Origin: Bostrychus sinensis
Taxonomy: Eukaryota > Chordata > Actinopteri > Gobiiformes > Eleotridae
Length of the DNA: 64,000 nucleotides
Assembly: GCA_020698575.1 (NCBI GenBank)
Contig: CM036242.1
Span: 9,435,624 to 9,499,623, forward strand
Direction of reading: 5' to 3'
Numbering within the stretch: position 1 is the stretch's first letter; each line of letters opens with the position of its first letter. This document shows positions 35,685 through 47,166 of this stretch, in pieces. Below the pieces are notes generated by a model. That model did not search any database and was not told the origin of the DNA. It saw nothing but the letters and a program-made list of their open reading frames with translations. A program made the translations under genes and the position numbers.

Positions 35685-37259
35685 ATGTCAAAAAGCTCCT
35701 TCGTCTGGCAGCATTTTGTGAAGAAAGATGACAGGACGGTGGAGTGCAAACAATGTTTGCAAAGGTTTTCATACCACACTTCTACAACCAGTATGTCCTA
35801 TCACCTAAAACGGTAAGGATGAGATAATTATCTGTCAGCTAACTCGTTAAATAGCTAATTGAGTGTTTTGGCTTGACTAATTTATTGAGCAAATGTTTTC
35901 TTGATCTTTACTGTGGGTCTTTATTTATCTATTTTTATTAATTGTAAGAGCCTCCATCAAAGGCCTCAGGATTCACAGGCTGCACCCAGACAAAACTGGA
36001 TGTGCTAAGGCCCCTGTCAGCCAAAAGAAAAGATGATATAACACATCATATAACAAGGGCAATAGTAGATTATATCGCACAAGATATGCAGCCAGTGAAT
36101 ACTGTGGAAGGAGAGAGCTTTAAAAGAATGCTTAAAGTTTAGAGCCTGGATATACTGTCCCAGCCAGAAAGACCATTGCTGTGCTTTGCACATGCATTAT
36201 GACGAGGTTAAAACAAAGACTCTGCAGCGGTATGCTTCACTACAGATTTGTGGACCTCAATAAGAATGGAGGCATACATTACTGTAACTGCCCACTTCAT
36301 CGACAATAACTGGAAAATGCAGAGCTTTGTTCTCAAAATGGGACAATTACCGGAAGGAGAAAACATTGCAGTGCGACTGAATGACATCGCTGATGCTTTT
36401 AAAATCCCAGTTGTCACTGATAACGCAGCTAATACGGCCCTGTGTGGATTTCCTGAAGAAATCGGGCTAGTGGCCAGATCAGTCAGGTGTGCTGGTCACA
36501 CCCTGCCACTCTGTGTGAATGCCACGCTAAAGCAAGACCTGGTGACTCGCACTGTGGCTGCTGCGCGAAGTCTGGTTGGACATTTTTAAAAGGGATATTA
36601 AGCTAAGACAGGATTAAAGCATAACAGGAGCAGCAAAATGTTCCTAAGCACAAACTTATTCAAGATGTAGCTACATGTTGGAACTCCACATGTTTCATGT
36701 TGGAGTGGCTCGTGGAGCAGCGGTGGTCCGTTACTGCTGATCTTTCCAACCCAAACTACATGAAAAGGAGTGACAGCGCCACATTAGACATGACCACAGA
36801 ACAGTGGAATGCGGCGCGGGACATCACAGATATATTAAAACCCATAATAACATTGACCAAGCTGCTGTCTGCAGAAAGTAACACTTCCCTTTCTGCAACT
36901 ATTCCAATTCTCAAAAAACGCCATCTCTCTATTGCAGAGGAGGATACACTGATAAAGAAAAAAATGACTTAAGCTTGTGGAGAAAATAGACACTTGATGG
37001 AAATTAAGTGACAGAGTAATGTCCAGCAGCGTGTACAACTGCTGTACTGGATCCTCGGTAATAATAATAATAATAATCGGGACAGATATCCAGGACTTGC
37101 CCAGGTTGGCAATGCCTTCTCTGTATCCCCACAACCTCCACGCCTTCAGAGCGCATCTTCTCCAAAGCGGGATTTATTGTTAATAAGTCGAGGAGCTGTC
37201 CCTTACCCAAACATGTGGACATGTTAATTTTTCTTGCCCACAACATGACAAAAGTGTAG
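35685..37259 (+). pseudogene. hAT transposase pseudogene (BED zinc finger to C-terminal dimerisation block)
   Basis: ATG at 35685 opens a 43-codon BED-finger exon with SSFVWQHFVKK, then C..C and H residues. It ends at CG/GTAAGG (35813), a plausible donor, with the frame resuming after an AG near 35947-35950. Downstream are KRKDDITHHITRAIVDYIAQ, the FTTDLWTSIRMEAYITVTAH block from 36236 and VRCAGHTLPLCVNATLK. Then come CWNST (usually RWNST), WLVEQRWSVTADLSNPN, DILKPIITLTKLL, and the hAT C-terminal block SERIFSKAGFIVNKSRS to a stop at 37257-37259. Breaks include an apparent one-base loss giving a stop near 36140, further shifts near 36180, 36230 and 36588, a stop at 36970, and a (TAA)n insertion near 37058. 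It cannot encode a working enzyme. Confidence 0.93.
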
Positions 37260-37344
37260 TAAAACTGTGGATTTGTAAGTAATATGTAGCCTTAAATGAC
37301 GTAGCTGTTTCAATTATTTTATTTTAACAAATTAGGCCTGGGTT

Positions 37345-38792
37345 CAGGGCTTAATTTGTAAATCAAACGATGCCGGAACAAAAATTGCGCTTTGACACTG
37401 GAGTCCACAAGGCCAACACTGTTCCCGGAACGTACACACAACACAATGCTTAGGCGCAGACACATGCCAAAATACCAAGCAACTGCTCATTTATATTGAG
37501 TTTTAAATTATATTTTAATATTTTAATAATTTGTTATAGTGTTTCACTTCAGTGTAATGTGTCGGTGTACGTTTGTGTGATTGCTCAGCTGATCGAGAAA
37601 TCAGCTGCTTCACATAATTACTGCGCTTTTGTAGACTTGCTCTGTCTATGGGCCACCAGTCTGAAGCAAGAACACAGACTCATGCAGCTGTTGTCTGTAT
37701 AAACAAAGTCTAGACTAGAAAAGGGAGCACACAGCAGCAGTAAGCTTTCAGCCTATGTTTCCCTTTGTCTCCCTTTTGCTTCCGCTTCTTTTTAGTGACT
37801 GCCGTGGAGCGCGCAGTCTTCTCTGCGTAATGGCGTTTCATGGCTCCAGGCTCTATGAGCCTCAGCGCGTTAGCTCAAGCTTACAAATGCTTTTGAACAA
37901 ACAAAAAAGAACCAACTGCTGTGGATTCATGTCCCGTGTGCATAGGGAATTTAATCTAGGAATAAAAAGCGCACATCGAGGGCGCGTGGCGTAAGGTTTC
38001 TCTGCGTAACTATTGTTATGTAACAGTGACACTGGCGTTTAACGGGCGCCGGGTCTCATCCTGTGACCCACGATCAGCGTTAGCTCGAGCTTCCATATGC
38101 ATTTGAGTAGAAGAACAAACTGATGTGGCACTGCCAGGTCCCGCGTGCTCTTGGGCGCAGTGGGGAAATGACGCGGCACATCCAAAACGCATCACGTAGG
38201 TCCCCTCCACGTAACCAAAGTCAGGACAAACCTCAACAGATTTGCTGTCTTCTGGCTGTAAGCAAACATCACTTTTGACTTAAAGAGCAGCAGTCAGCTG
38301 TAGTGTCACTCGTGTTTGTAAATACACACAGCCTACTATGGCTCTGTGAGCTCTGTGCAGCTCTGTGGATGGAGCGGGGATTGGGCAGGGTCGGGGCACA
38401 TCTCAAGGTATGCACAGTGCGTACTGCTGTACACCTGCAGACACCACTGGTGTTAACAGCGGTGAATAGATCTTTCAGTTTGACATGAAGGCCTTTTCCA
38501 CCGGATTCCCTGTAGACGACAAGAATTACAGCGCGGGGACAGTCTGTGTTGAAGCGCTCAAACGGAAATGAAGCGTGGCTTTTATGTTTAAAACATATGC
38601 ATTTCTGTGTAATTACACCTCCAACCTTCAACACAGGTTTAGGAGGCCCAAAGTGTCAAATGTAGTCAACACTTTGTTCTGAATTGTGTCTGAGTTACCG
38701 GATCCAAGCAAACAGTTGCCGGATCGAACCGCGTCAAAATAAGGGAGTTTCCGGATCCTGTTCCAGCAAGATCCGGCTCAAATTAAGCCCTG
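37345..38792. mobile_element. Nested 1,448-bp hAT-type element with perfect 13-bp ends and 8-bp duplication
   Basis: The left end CAGGGCTTAATTT and right end AAATTAAGCCCTG are perfect inverted repeats. CCTGGGTT is repeated exactly at 37337-37344 and 38793-38800, and removing element plus one repeat rejoins the host sequence. The right subterminal region has CCGGATC at about 38698, 38718 and 38751 and the inverse GATCCGG at about 38771, a likely transposase-binding array. An imperfect direct duplication lies inside (about 37821-37950 and 37999-38160). Frames of up to 121 codons show no transposase motif, so the element is non-autonomous. Confidence 0.95.
37821..38160 (+). repeat. Imperfect internal direct duplication within the nested hAT element
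   Basis: Unit 1 has CTCTGCGTAA, TGGCGTTTCATGG, GCGCGTTAGCTCAAGCTT and CCCGTGTGCAT. Unit 2 has CTCTGCGTAA, TGGCGTTTAACGG, ATCAGCGTTAGCTCGAGCTT and CCCGCGTGCTC. The units are in direct order, diverged and of unequal length. Confidence 0.7.
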
Positions 38793-39370
38793 CCTGGGTT
38801 TGTTTAAATTTTATATAATAATAATAATAATAATCATAATAATAAAATACACTCTTTGTCTTTATTTGGTTACAATGCTACACCTATGTTTTAGAGCAGT
38901 GCTGTGGGATGGCGGTCTCTGAAGCAAGCGCATGGTTTTCATTTTTTTTAAGATCCATGTTGAAAAGTTATTATTGCACTTTTTAAACAATATTTTGGTT
39001 TTATGCACTTTTTCTTCTTAATTGTACCATTAATTTGATTTTAGTGGCAATATTTTATTGCAGTTTTCAAGGATTTTTTGTCTCAAAATAGTTCAAATGA
39101 TAGATTTTTTTACTCTTTTTAAATCCGTGTTAAAAAGGTTATTGGTATAATTTTAATAGACATTGTGTTTTGACATATTTCAATGTTATTTAGTCTAAAG
39201 CTAAAACATTACTGCACTTTAATATAATTTAATTTTAATATAAGTAGACTGCTAATGTAGCCTTTTAGTTTTTGTTTTTCTTTCTAAGATAAATCATTTG
39301 TTATATTAATGTTTTTGATGTTAATTAAAAAAACATTAAATAAAAAGAAACACGTCTCTTAATGTTAATT

Positions 39371-41095
39371 AAATAAATGTTCAACCAAATGTGCCCCCTG
39401 CTGTCCTGTTGTCTCTCCAATGTGTGCTGAGGCGCGTGTCCTGACACGCCTCTGGTCCGCTTAGACTTTGTCCCACCTCAAACTGCTTCTATAGAAAACA
39501 TCTTTCATTTTTTTCTTCCCTGATACAGTCTGCGTTTTTTTTTAAATCTGTAGCATGTTTGACTATCAAGTCTTTAACACATTCATCTTTACATCTGCTG
39601 CAGTTGATTGACAGGCTGCACTGGGTCAGAGCGCTGCATTCGCACTCTGACACACTATTCTCATTTACATTTATCAGATTTGCGGCAGCAGTTTTTTGGG
39701 CAGTTACTCACACGCCAACAAATAGCAGGCACTATTTTTCTTAGGAAAATCTGGCCCCTAATGTTTATTCTTACACACCGTGTGTTTACATCAATTTAGA
39801 GTAATTTTCTCATCTGATAAGGGTCTTATTATTACTGTGGGATTCAAAACATCATCCAAGCGTGAGATGTTTTTTTCTTGTTAGTACAACCAGATATCAT
39901 TTAAAAAGGGAAGAGATGTCTCCAAGCTAGACAAATCCATCAACAGCTGTCAGCACACCTAATTATAGTTTTCACTTAATGAAATAAAAGTGGTAATTAG
40001 AAGGAGACAGTAAAACTAGGAAAACAAGGTCAATGCTAGACAAGGTGGAATCATTTTCATGAATATTTCTGAACTTTGCAGTGCATCGGTTAAAGCTAAT
40101 CCGTTTCAGAAGAATTGGATATCCTTTATGCTTAATTAGGACCAAATTGTGGTGTATAGCCTGCCATTTGAATATGAGCCTCCAGAGAGAGAGGCAAGCT
40201 ACTTAAATCCTCACAGCCACAATGTCAAAGGGACAAAATATAAAGTGTAGACCTCTTTTTACCGCCGCACTGGGGCTTTGAAAAGGTGAACATAGGCGTG
40301 TTATTAAAAGGGCCCTTCAGAAGCGGCCGCGGCCACATCTAATTAGAATGTAAATGTAGCAGGGCTCGCTGTGGATCACACAGGATAGACATTGGCATTT
40401 AGATTATGCTCACACTAGATTACTGATGACACCGTGTGCTGGCCAGATAGCCTTTTGTGGGCGGCTTGGCAACTGACTAATTGTGTTCCACCACTGGCCA
40501 GATAGACCATTGGCTTGTATTGGTGGTAATTAACAAGAGAAAAGGAAGAAGAGGGTTGTAGCTTAGTACAAACAATCCAATATATCTGAAGCTGAATTCA
40601 TGAAGGCAGTTTAGAGTATAGACAAATGTACAGTGCATTAACTTTTTGGGATGTACAGGGATGTAACTGCCAAGTGGTTTGTTGCAAAGAAATAGAACAC
40701 TCTCTATAATGAAAATATAATCAACTCTATTGGATAGAGCACATGGATCTAGCATTGATAAACATTATTAATCCATATGGTCTTCAACATAATATAAGGT
40801 CTCTTTCAATAAGAAAAATTGTAGTCATTTTTGTCACAGTTAAGACAGACTCCGCTAGAATAAATGCAAAAGAAAAGATGACCTGCGACTAGCTGGCTAT
40901 AGTCCATGGAGTACCTAAACTAAGGCCCAAAGTTACTGGGATAGTCTCCTGCTGAACAACACTAAAAATTCATCTTCAAATGTGGCTTGACCAAGGCCAC
41001 GACACCATTAGAATAGTTATTAGCTTCGTGCCTTTGGTGGAAAATATCTGGGCTTTAGTTCCCCAATGTGGAGCCAAAAACTACAGCCTCAATAA
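39371..41095. other. Unassigned stretch, candidate conserved noncoding DNA
   Basis: 39830-40475 lacks recognised repeats and carries many TAATTA/ATTA-type motifs and dense non-random sequence (for example CATTTTCATGAATATTTCTG, then AAGCGGCCGCGGCC next to ATCTAATTAGAATG). That appearance is common in teleost developmental enhancers. 40076-40118 is partly repeated at 41269-41311. No exon is supported. Confidence 0.3.
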
Positions 41096-41206
41096 CTGCG
41101 GGTATCAAGCCTGGGTAAATTAAGATGGTTGCGTCAGGAAACACATCTGCCTTAGAAATCTGCCATGCAAATGATTTGCTGTGGCAACCCCTGAAAGAAA
41201 GCAAGC
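41096..41206 (+). repeat. SINE/LINE 3'-tail repeat, uninterrupted copy
   Basis: GTATCAAGCCTGGGTAAAT, GGTTGCGTCAGGAA, CTGCCATGCAAATGATTTGC and TGTGGCAACCCCTGAAAG follow the order of the repeat at 17.6 kb without the Tc1-like interruption. Confidence 0.78.
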
Positions 41207-44170
41207 AAAACAAAACAAAGCAGACTTTCTAAAGTGGACCAGATGTATGGGATTGCAGTTTCGTAACTTTGCAGTGCATCAGGTGAAGCTAATCCCATTC
41301 TGAAGAATTAGTAGAATCAGTATTTAAGAGCTTAAAATACAGGTAAGGAACAGCAAAAATACTGGACTATTTTTAAGACCTGTTATGTCCTAACTGTGAC
41401 TGATTTTTATATTGATATAGTCAAGGTGCCTTTTAGCATTCCTGCTACATGTAAACAACACGAGTCAATACAGCCAACATACTACAGTAGAGTCCACTGG
41501 TACATTGCTTGCTCATATAAGAGAATGGAAATTTCTGTGGTGTGGACATGTATCTTTTCAAAAGCCTTGTTCGTGGAAGACTCTATTGACCAGTCCAAGG
41601 CGCCTTTTTAAAACTGATCCCTGGAGTAGCACACACACAGAACACAAAAACCTTCAGCTTGAAGTGGATTGAAAGAATGGACTCCTCTCACCTCACTGTT
41701 ACACTGCTCACTGGGGGCACACGCCTTAACCACAGCAGTGAGGACCAAACAGAAAAAAAGCACACAGGCAGCATGAAGACAGTGCAGGAGGAGAGGAGAG
41801 AGCAGTGTGGAATAAATTGAAGCTGATCCAGCGCTGTGCATTCTGAGGAGGCCACATTTGCATATGAGTGTAGCTCTGCACAGGGAGAAATGTGTCGAGG
41901 CTGACAGTTAGCTGAATATGTTAAACCTCAGCTGACACCAGTACAGGCTCTTCCTCCTCGGCTCGTGTGCTCTCGCGTACATGAAAACACACAGCATCCA
42001 CACTGAAGGTCAGGAGATGAGGCAGCAGGCACAACACTGTTCTGTGATGTACGGTAGACGGGTTGGTTTGCAAGTGCAGCACTCATAGGATTCATGGCCA
42101 TAGGGAAAAGAGAAAGTGAAGAACATTATTCATTTGTCAGAGCTGTACAAAGGTGCTATAGCACACAGATAAAGAGAATGCACTACATAATGCTCTATAT
42201 TAATATACATGATGGACTGAAACTGTGAACCTAACAGAGTTTTTATTATTATTTACGGTTTAGGGATGGAAGGTCAGAAAGCGGAAGAGTGCAGACAGGG
42301 CATACAGTTGAAAAAATCTTTGCAATTCCCACAGACCTACAAATTTCAATTTAGCTTTCATTGTTAAAACAGCTTAACACAGCTTTTGTAAATTCAGTAA
42401 AATATCTTAATTCTAGAAGAATATTGGTATTTATCAAAAATATTAGTTGAATAAGAGTATGCAAAGTATGCATTTCTCTTCTATTTGTATAAATCGAAAA
42501 AAAGCAATCCAAATGAGAATTTAAGACTTCACATAGCCTTTTTAATTAAGGATTTAAAAGGATGAACATTGTGGAGGCATTGGTTAATCACCTGCTTGCA
42601 TAGTTGGATAAATGATGCTCATATTGGTAGTACACCACTTGTCAAAATTTAATTAATGGCAGCTCATTATAAAGAGAACGTTGCTATTCCATTACTGTCT
42701 ACTTTTAACATTCAGTACAGGATTTCCCACCTAGTTGCAGTATATTGAGTCATTGGGAGTACATTTTATTTTTTATTTATTTATTATTTAGCCCCTTTAA
42801 AGGTTTTTTCATATATTGCATTTTTTTTATTAAACACCACATTATATACTTTTTATTGTCTACAATTTAGATACTTACAAGTTATTTATATGTAGAATCA
42901 GTAGTATATATTCTAAGTTCTATGTATTTATTGGGACAAAAGTTTTAAAATTTCAGTTTTAGACAATGGAGGATAAAATTAGTCTCGTCAGGGGCTACTG
43001 CACCAAACCGTCTTGTACTGACACAACCTGTTCTGTAGAGCAAATGTGAAAATGCACCTAAAGATGTTTACCAAGCTGCATGGTGTGCCAAACTTTTCTC
43101 AGTAAAAGCCTTTTATTCCTCATTAAAACATTTCACCATGCATTATGATGTGAATCTATTCTGCCATGCTTCTGCTCTACAGCCCTCTAATGCTCTAGCT
43201 GTTTACTTGACCCACAGCAGAGTAAGCACTGAACCTATTCAAGAGAAACTATTGATTTTTTTCTCTCTACAAAAGCATTACTGCACCTCGCTGAATAATT
43301 TAGCGCACAAATATTAGCATTATTCACAAGCACGCATTAAAGCGGCACACTTTCACTGGATTAGATGCCATCTTTGTAAAGCTAGCATGACGTCCCCTTG
43401 CAACATATGCTTTCAAATATTTAAGCCCCTCAGCGGGAGAGGAGAGCAAACCGCCTCACACGTCTTCCATGAGCGCTGTGAAGTGGGTGAATTCTTCTTT
43501 GTGACACTCAAATCCGAAGACTCTTCCAGGCTATCTCTATGGTGTTCATGAAAAAAAGCCCAGAGGGAAATTCTATTTGGCAAGCGGCAAGAATCAAGCT
43601 ATTTATTTGCCTGACATTGTCTAATAGCGACCATCATTTCTGATTAATCCTGTGCTAGAGGTTTTTTTTTTCTTTCTGTGGGCTGCTCAATTGCTCAACA
43701 GGGATTGTACAAACCAGCTTATAGCCTCGCTCCTATACCTCACATTATTCTTACTTTGGACAGAAGCTATAGACAAAAATATTAACAGCTGGGCATTTCA
43801 CACTGGCCAACTGTCATTTTGTAAACAAATTCTTAGCGCCTACACATTGTAAGGTATATGGTTGCTATGCTCTCATGGCTGACATTAGCACATAGCAGAG
43901 AAAAGATCCCATGGGACTGGTTAAGTAGCTCGTTTTGCTCAAGGTTACGCCGGCTCAAGGTTATGTTTGGCTCTCGAAAAAGGAGGAGGAAGTGTGCTGG
44001 AAAATGTCAGAAAGTGTTTCCTGTCGAGGAGTGGTAATGGAAGAATGTGAGCAGAAAAAGTGTGAAATGTTGCACTGTAGACTGCATCAGCCAACTGCCC
44101 TTTTAACCCAATGCATTTATTTTTCTGCCAAGCACAAACAATGAGGATAGAGCAGCATAATATTCTGTTT
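41207..44170. other. Unassigned stretch
   Basis: No gene is supported across about 3 kb. 42760-42960 is extremely AT-rich. 43140-43480 is repeat-free and richer in mixed-composition motifs, a weak candidate for conserved noncoding DNA. Confidence 0.3.
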
Positions 44171-44171
44171 C

Positions 44172-44262
44172 TGTTAGACTAAACTTTATTGATCTACATG
44201 GGAAATTAATTGGTCACAGTAGTTCAGTTGCACATAAAACATTCAATGAATAAACAGTTTTA
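44172..44262 (-). repeat. LINE 3' tail, antisense
   Basis: On the minus strand CAATTAATTTCCCATGTAGA is followed by TCAATAAAGTTTAGTCTAAC, an L2/Rex-type 3' end similar to the one inside the hAT element at 22.23 kb. Confidence 0.65.
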
Positions 44263-44311
44263 TATTTATATTGGAGTTGTGGCAAGAAATATGTCCTATC
44301 ATGCAACTTAA

Positions 44312-44837
44312 AGGTCCCCTATTCTGCTTAGTCGACTATTTGTGCTTTTAAACATTCTATCATATTGTTTGCACCTCAAAAACATACCTGGTGTAATATT
44401 TTGTTTCTTTCACACATGTTTGAGCAATCCTGTATGCTGAAGCCATCTCTTTTTCAAGAGCAGACTGGGTCTCACAGCTCTATGTAGACACAAAAGCAGG
44501 AAGTGCTCCTGAACATTTCTAAAGCCAATACACGTCACTCGTTCTGATCATTTCAGCGCTTCGACTGCTGTCACTACAAAGCTCATTTATGAATCTGTTA
44601 GCATCATGTTGCTAATAGCCGTGCGATTTTATACTCTGTCCTTTCCCCCCCTTTGTCAGCAGGGGGCGACAGATGCCTAATCCAAGCTTTCTCTGAAAAG
44701 TCAGAGTAACAGCTCCCCAAAAGATTACTTTTTCATATATATATTACATTTTGGTTATAAAATGTGAAATACTGATTCAAAGGCAAAGGTATCCAAAACT
44801 GTTTCAGAAAGCCTGAAATAAGCATAATATGTAACCT
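44312..44837. mobile_element. TTAA-flanked MITE, short subfamily, copy D
   Basis: The left end is AGGTCCCCTATTCTGCTTAG and the right end AAGCATAATATGTAACCT, with TTAA at 44308-44311 and 44838-44841. The interior matches copy C: TGTTTGAGCAATCCTGTATG, TTTCTAAAGCCAATAC, GTCAGCAGGGGGCGACAGA. Non-coding. Confidence 0.9.
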
Positions 44838-44944
44838 TTAAATTAGCCAGTATCTCTTTTGACACCAGTGTGATGCAAAGAGTTTGTGTGACAATGACAG
44901 CCTGAGGTCAGTATTTCAAATATTCTACAATATCACATTATACA

Positions 44945-45180
44945 GGCGCAGAGGGTTAAGTGTTCGTTCACCAACCAGAGGGTCGACAATTTGAACATCA
45001 CCCAAAGCACATATTGTCATTGTGTCCCTGGGCAAGACACTTCAACCATGTTGCCCACTCCAGTGAATGTGGCTGGTTGTGACAGAAGGGGCATCTGATG
45101 TAAAAACCTGCCAAATCACAGTGTAACAGTGTGGATCACTGCGGCGACCGTAAATATAAAAAAGAAGCAGCAGAAAGATA
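44945..45180 (+). repeat. tRNA-derived SINE, nearly complete
   Basis: A-box region GGCGCAGAGGGTTAAGTG and B-box region GAGGGTCGACAATTTGA lead into TTGTCATTGTGTCCCTGGGC, AAGACACTTCAACC, then GGCTGGTTGTGACAGAAGGG and CATCTGATGTAAAAACCTGC. It ends GCGGCGACC and an A-rich run. It is the most complete copy of this family in the window and joins the head seen at 23.2 kb to the tail module seen at 17.6, 32.5 and 41.1 kb. Confidence 0.85.
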
Positions 45181-46877
45181 AAAAAAAAACATTACATGAA
45201 GTAAAATCTGTTCATTTTCCAGGTCAAACCAGTGAATGTACAGTATAATTTGATATGAGTACTGAATGAAGTCACAGCTGCCATTGTTTTTAATGTTCGC
45301 TGCTTATTGGCGCAAAATGGCAAAACAGTTTTTGGCTTTGGTTGGTTTGATTTTTCAGTGTTATGCCGCCCACAGAGAAGGCAAACAACAGCCCTCGAGC
45401 ATGCACGCTCTTGTTTTGAGTAGTGCGTGCTGGGCGCTAAGTTGGGATTGAGCGGTGACATCATAAACAATAAAAGTAGTTTTTTTGCTGCTTTTGAGGA
45501 TTTTTAACACAGAAAAAGTCATAAAAGTCATATGAAAATAGATAATAAACACAACACTATTTTGGAATGTGTTCTGTCAGCCGAACACCAGGCATTTCTT
45601 TTTATATTGAGGTTTCAGGCTGCAGGGTATTTTTCAGCTGCAATGCCTAAGGTGTCCACTAGTAAATGTAGTGACAGAGGAGAGGGGGTGCACATGAGTT
45701 AGACAAGGAACCTGAAATCTGGGGAGATGCAGAAAAGGCTGCAGGGCTGAATGATGCACTGAGCAGGTAAAAAGCAACAATATTCACCATTTGGGCCGGA
45801 TTTTGTCAATCTATCAATTTTACTATACTCAACTTAATCAACTGAGGTACATTAAATAGTGCTGTTGGTTTACAAACATAACTAATTAACATTAATGTTA
45901 CATTGCTACATTTCCTACAGTAATAACTATAATGCAACATATTTTTCCACCAAAACCTTGACATTCCATGCATGTATGTTTCTGGAAAAGCAGAACACAT
46001 CCATTTGAATTTAGTGACTGTCTTGTCTGTGTATTTGTCTGTGTAGAGGAACAGAAGCAGTGGAAGCGGTGTGGACACAGACTCTTTGGAATGCCAGAGG
46101 CATGCTGACATTGATCCAGCAGCCCTTGCTCCATCCGTCTCCCTGACAGAGGTAACCGGATTGTTCATAAAAATGGAAATTGAGCTGTGTTCCTCTTATA
46201 TGCGGGGGCAGACACTCTGCAGATTAATTCATACAAACAGGAATGTTCCCGACCAAGGGTACAGTGTGGCAGAGGCGTCTGTGCATTCATTATACATCAT
46301 TTCTGTAAATGAACCACATATCCCCCACACCGGTGCTATCCTCCAGCAAAGACAGACACTTCAAACAGATGTGGATCAAATCAACAGAGGCAGCTGGTGA
46401 CAGGGGCATGCAGTGTAGGAAGCAAAGGCTCATTTTATGATTAATAATTCGCCGTCACGAGGATTATGATAATACTTAAAGAAGCCAACATTTCAATAGA
46501 GCGCAGGTGGCTGTGGAGGTGGGTGCAGCTAATAACTGCAGCAAATAGGCTGCATTGTACAATTAGCTCTTTCATAATCATTGTTTGTTAGCTTCATTCA
46601 ATGTCACATGCTAATTACCCACAGTGAGCGTCAGCATGTGACAAATGCTTTCTACTCAAGTAAACACAGGCCGGATGATGATCATTACTGCAAAAGATGA
46701 GCAAGGGTCATTTTTATTTTATTAATTTATTTATAATAAATCTTTTCAAACTAGCTTGGTGCTTTTGTATAATTCAGGTTGGTATAGCAGGTTGGGTAAT
46801 AATAATAGTAACAATCCATGGGTCATAAACAGTGCTTTTTTGTAGTTGCTTTATAAGTGAATTATTTATTCACTGCT
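45181..46877. other. Unassigned stretch containing one candidate exon
   Basis: Apart from the exon-like segment at 46047-46151, nothing is recognised. 46400-46690 is repeat-free with many TAAT/ATTA sites (ATGATTAATAATTCGCC, GCTAATTACCCAC) and is a candidate conserved noncoding element. Confidence 0.3.
46047..46151 (+). other. Candidate 105-nt internal exon, plus strand
   Basis: An acceptor-like TGTATTTGTCTGTGTAG precedes it and GACAGAG/GTAACC follows it. Exactly one frame is open through all 35 codons (starting RNRSSGSGVDTDSLECQR), and the segment begins and ends on codon boundaries. That frame stays open past the donor to 46400, which slightly weakens the case. The peptide is not recognised. 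The next plus-strand candidate (48569-48636) also begins in phase 0. Confidence 0.25.
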
Positions 46878-46938
46878 CAGTCACAGTTAACCTTCAGGTT
46901 AGTGGGCAAAAATCTCTACCGACTGAGCCACTGCTAAA
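46878..46938 (-). repeat. SINE tRNA-like head, antisense
   Basis: On the minus strand GCAGTGGCTCAGTCGGTAGA is an A-box region like the SINE at 23.17 kb, and CTGAAGGTTAACTGTGAC sits at the B-box position. The rest of the element is missing or unrecognisable. Confidence 0.7.
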
Positions 46939-46987
46939 AAGTAATAAATGTATAAAGTAATAAATATAAGCTACATGCTACAAGCTA

Positions 46988-47166
46988 CATTTTTTTTTCA
47001 GTTTTATTGTATAGTGCAGTCAAGAAGTGACAGGAAACCATGTGGGACAGAGCGTAGAGAGACACTTGGCAAACTGTTGGAGTTTGGACTACAACCCACA
47101 ATGCCGAGGCGGGCTGTAGTTGCCATGTTTATGCGCCACAGCTCTACCAACTGAGCTATACTGCGG
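46988..47166 (-). repeat. tRNA-derived SINE of a second family, antisense
   Basis: On the minus strand the head TATAGCTCAGTTGGTAGAGC is a strong A box, with GGGTTGTAGTCC at the B-box position. The 3' part reads CATGGTTTCCTGTCACTTCT and ACAATAAAACTGAAAAAAAA, a fish SINE ending. The lack of a matching 3' acceptor stem rules out a functional tRNA gene. Confidence 0.78.

Larger units (their letters stand above)
35329..39370 (+). mobile_element. Decayed autonomous hAT transposon (ZBED-like), interrupted by a younger hAT element
   Basis: The left end TAGGGCTGACAAACTCTGG with GGTCGACTATTT just inside is a typical hAT terminus. The transposase relic occupies 35685-37259. A long AT-rich 3' region resumes after the nested element and runs to about 39370. 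No matching right terminus (CAGCCCTA) or 8-bp duplication was found, so the right end is lost or beyond recognition and the end coordinate is an estimate. The 3' region is split at 37337-38800 by the nested element listed separately. Confidence 0.8.

Noticed and set aside
36248..36589. Reading the 114-codon open frame as an intact gene
   Set aside because: It is only the central part of the hAT transposase relic, preceded and followed by frameshifts and stops in sequence that keeps transposase resemblance in other frames.
37755..37994. Open frames of 61-121 codons within the nested hAT element
   Set aside because: None carries BED, DDE-type or hAT dimerisation motifs, and frames on both strands overlap the duplicated GC-richer interior.
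45632..45769. Segment between a TATTTTTCAG acceptor-like site and a GAGCAG/GTAAAA donor-like site
   Set aside because: All three frames close well before the donor.
47130..47166. Sequence resembling the 5' half of a tRNA on the minus strand
   Set aside because: There is a strong A box, but no paired acceptor stem or anticodon arm; it continues into a SINE body ending in ACAATAAAACTGAAAAA.
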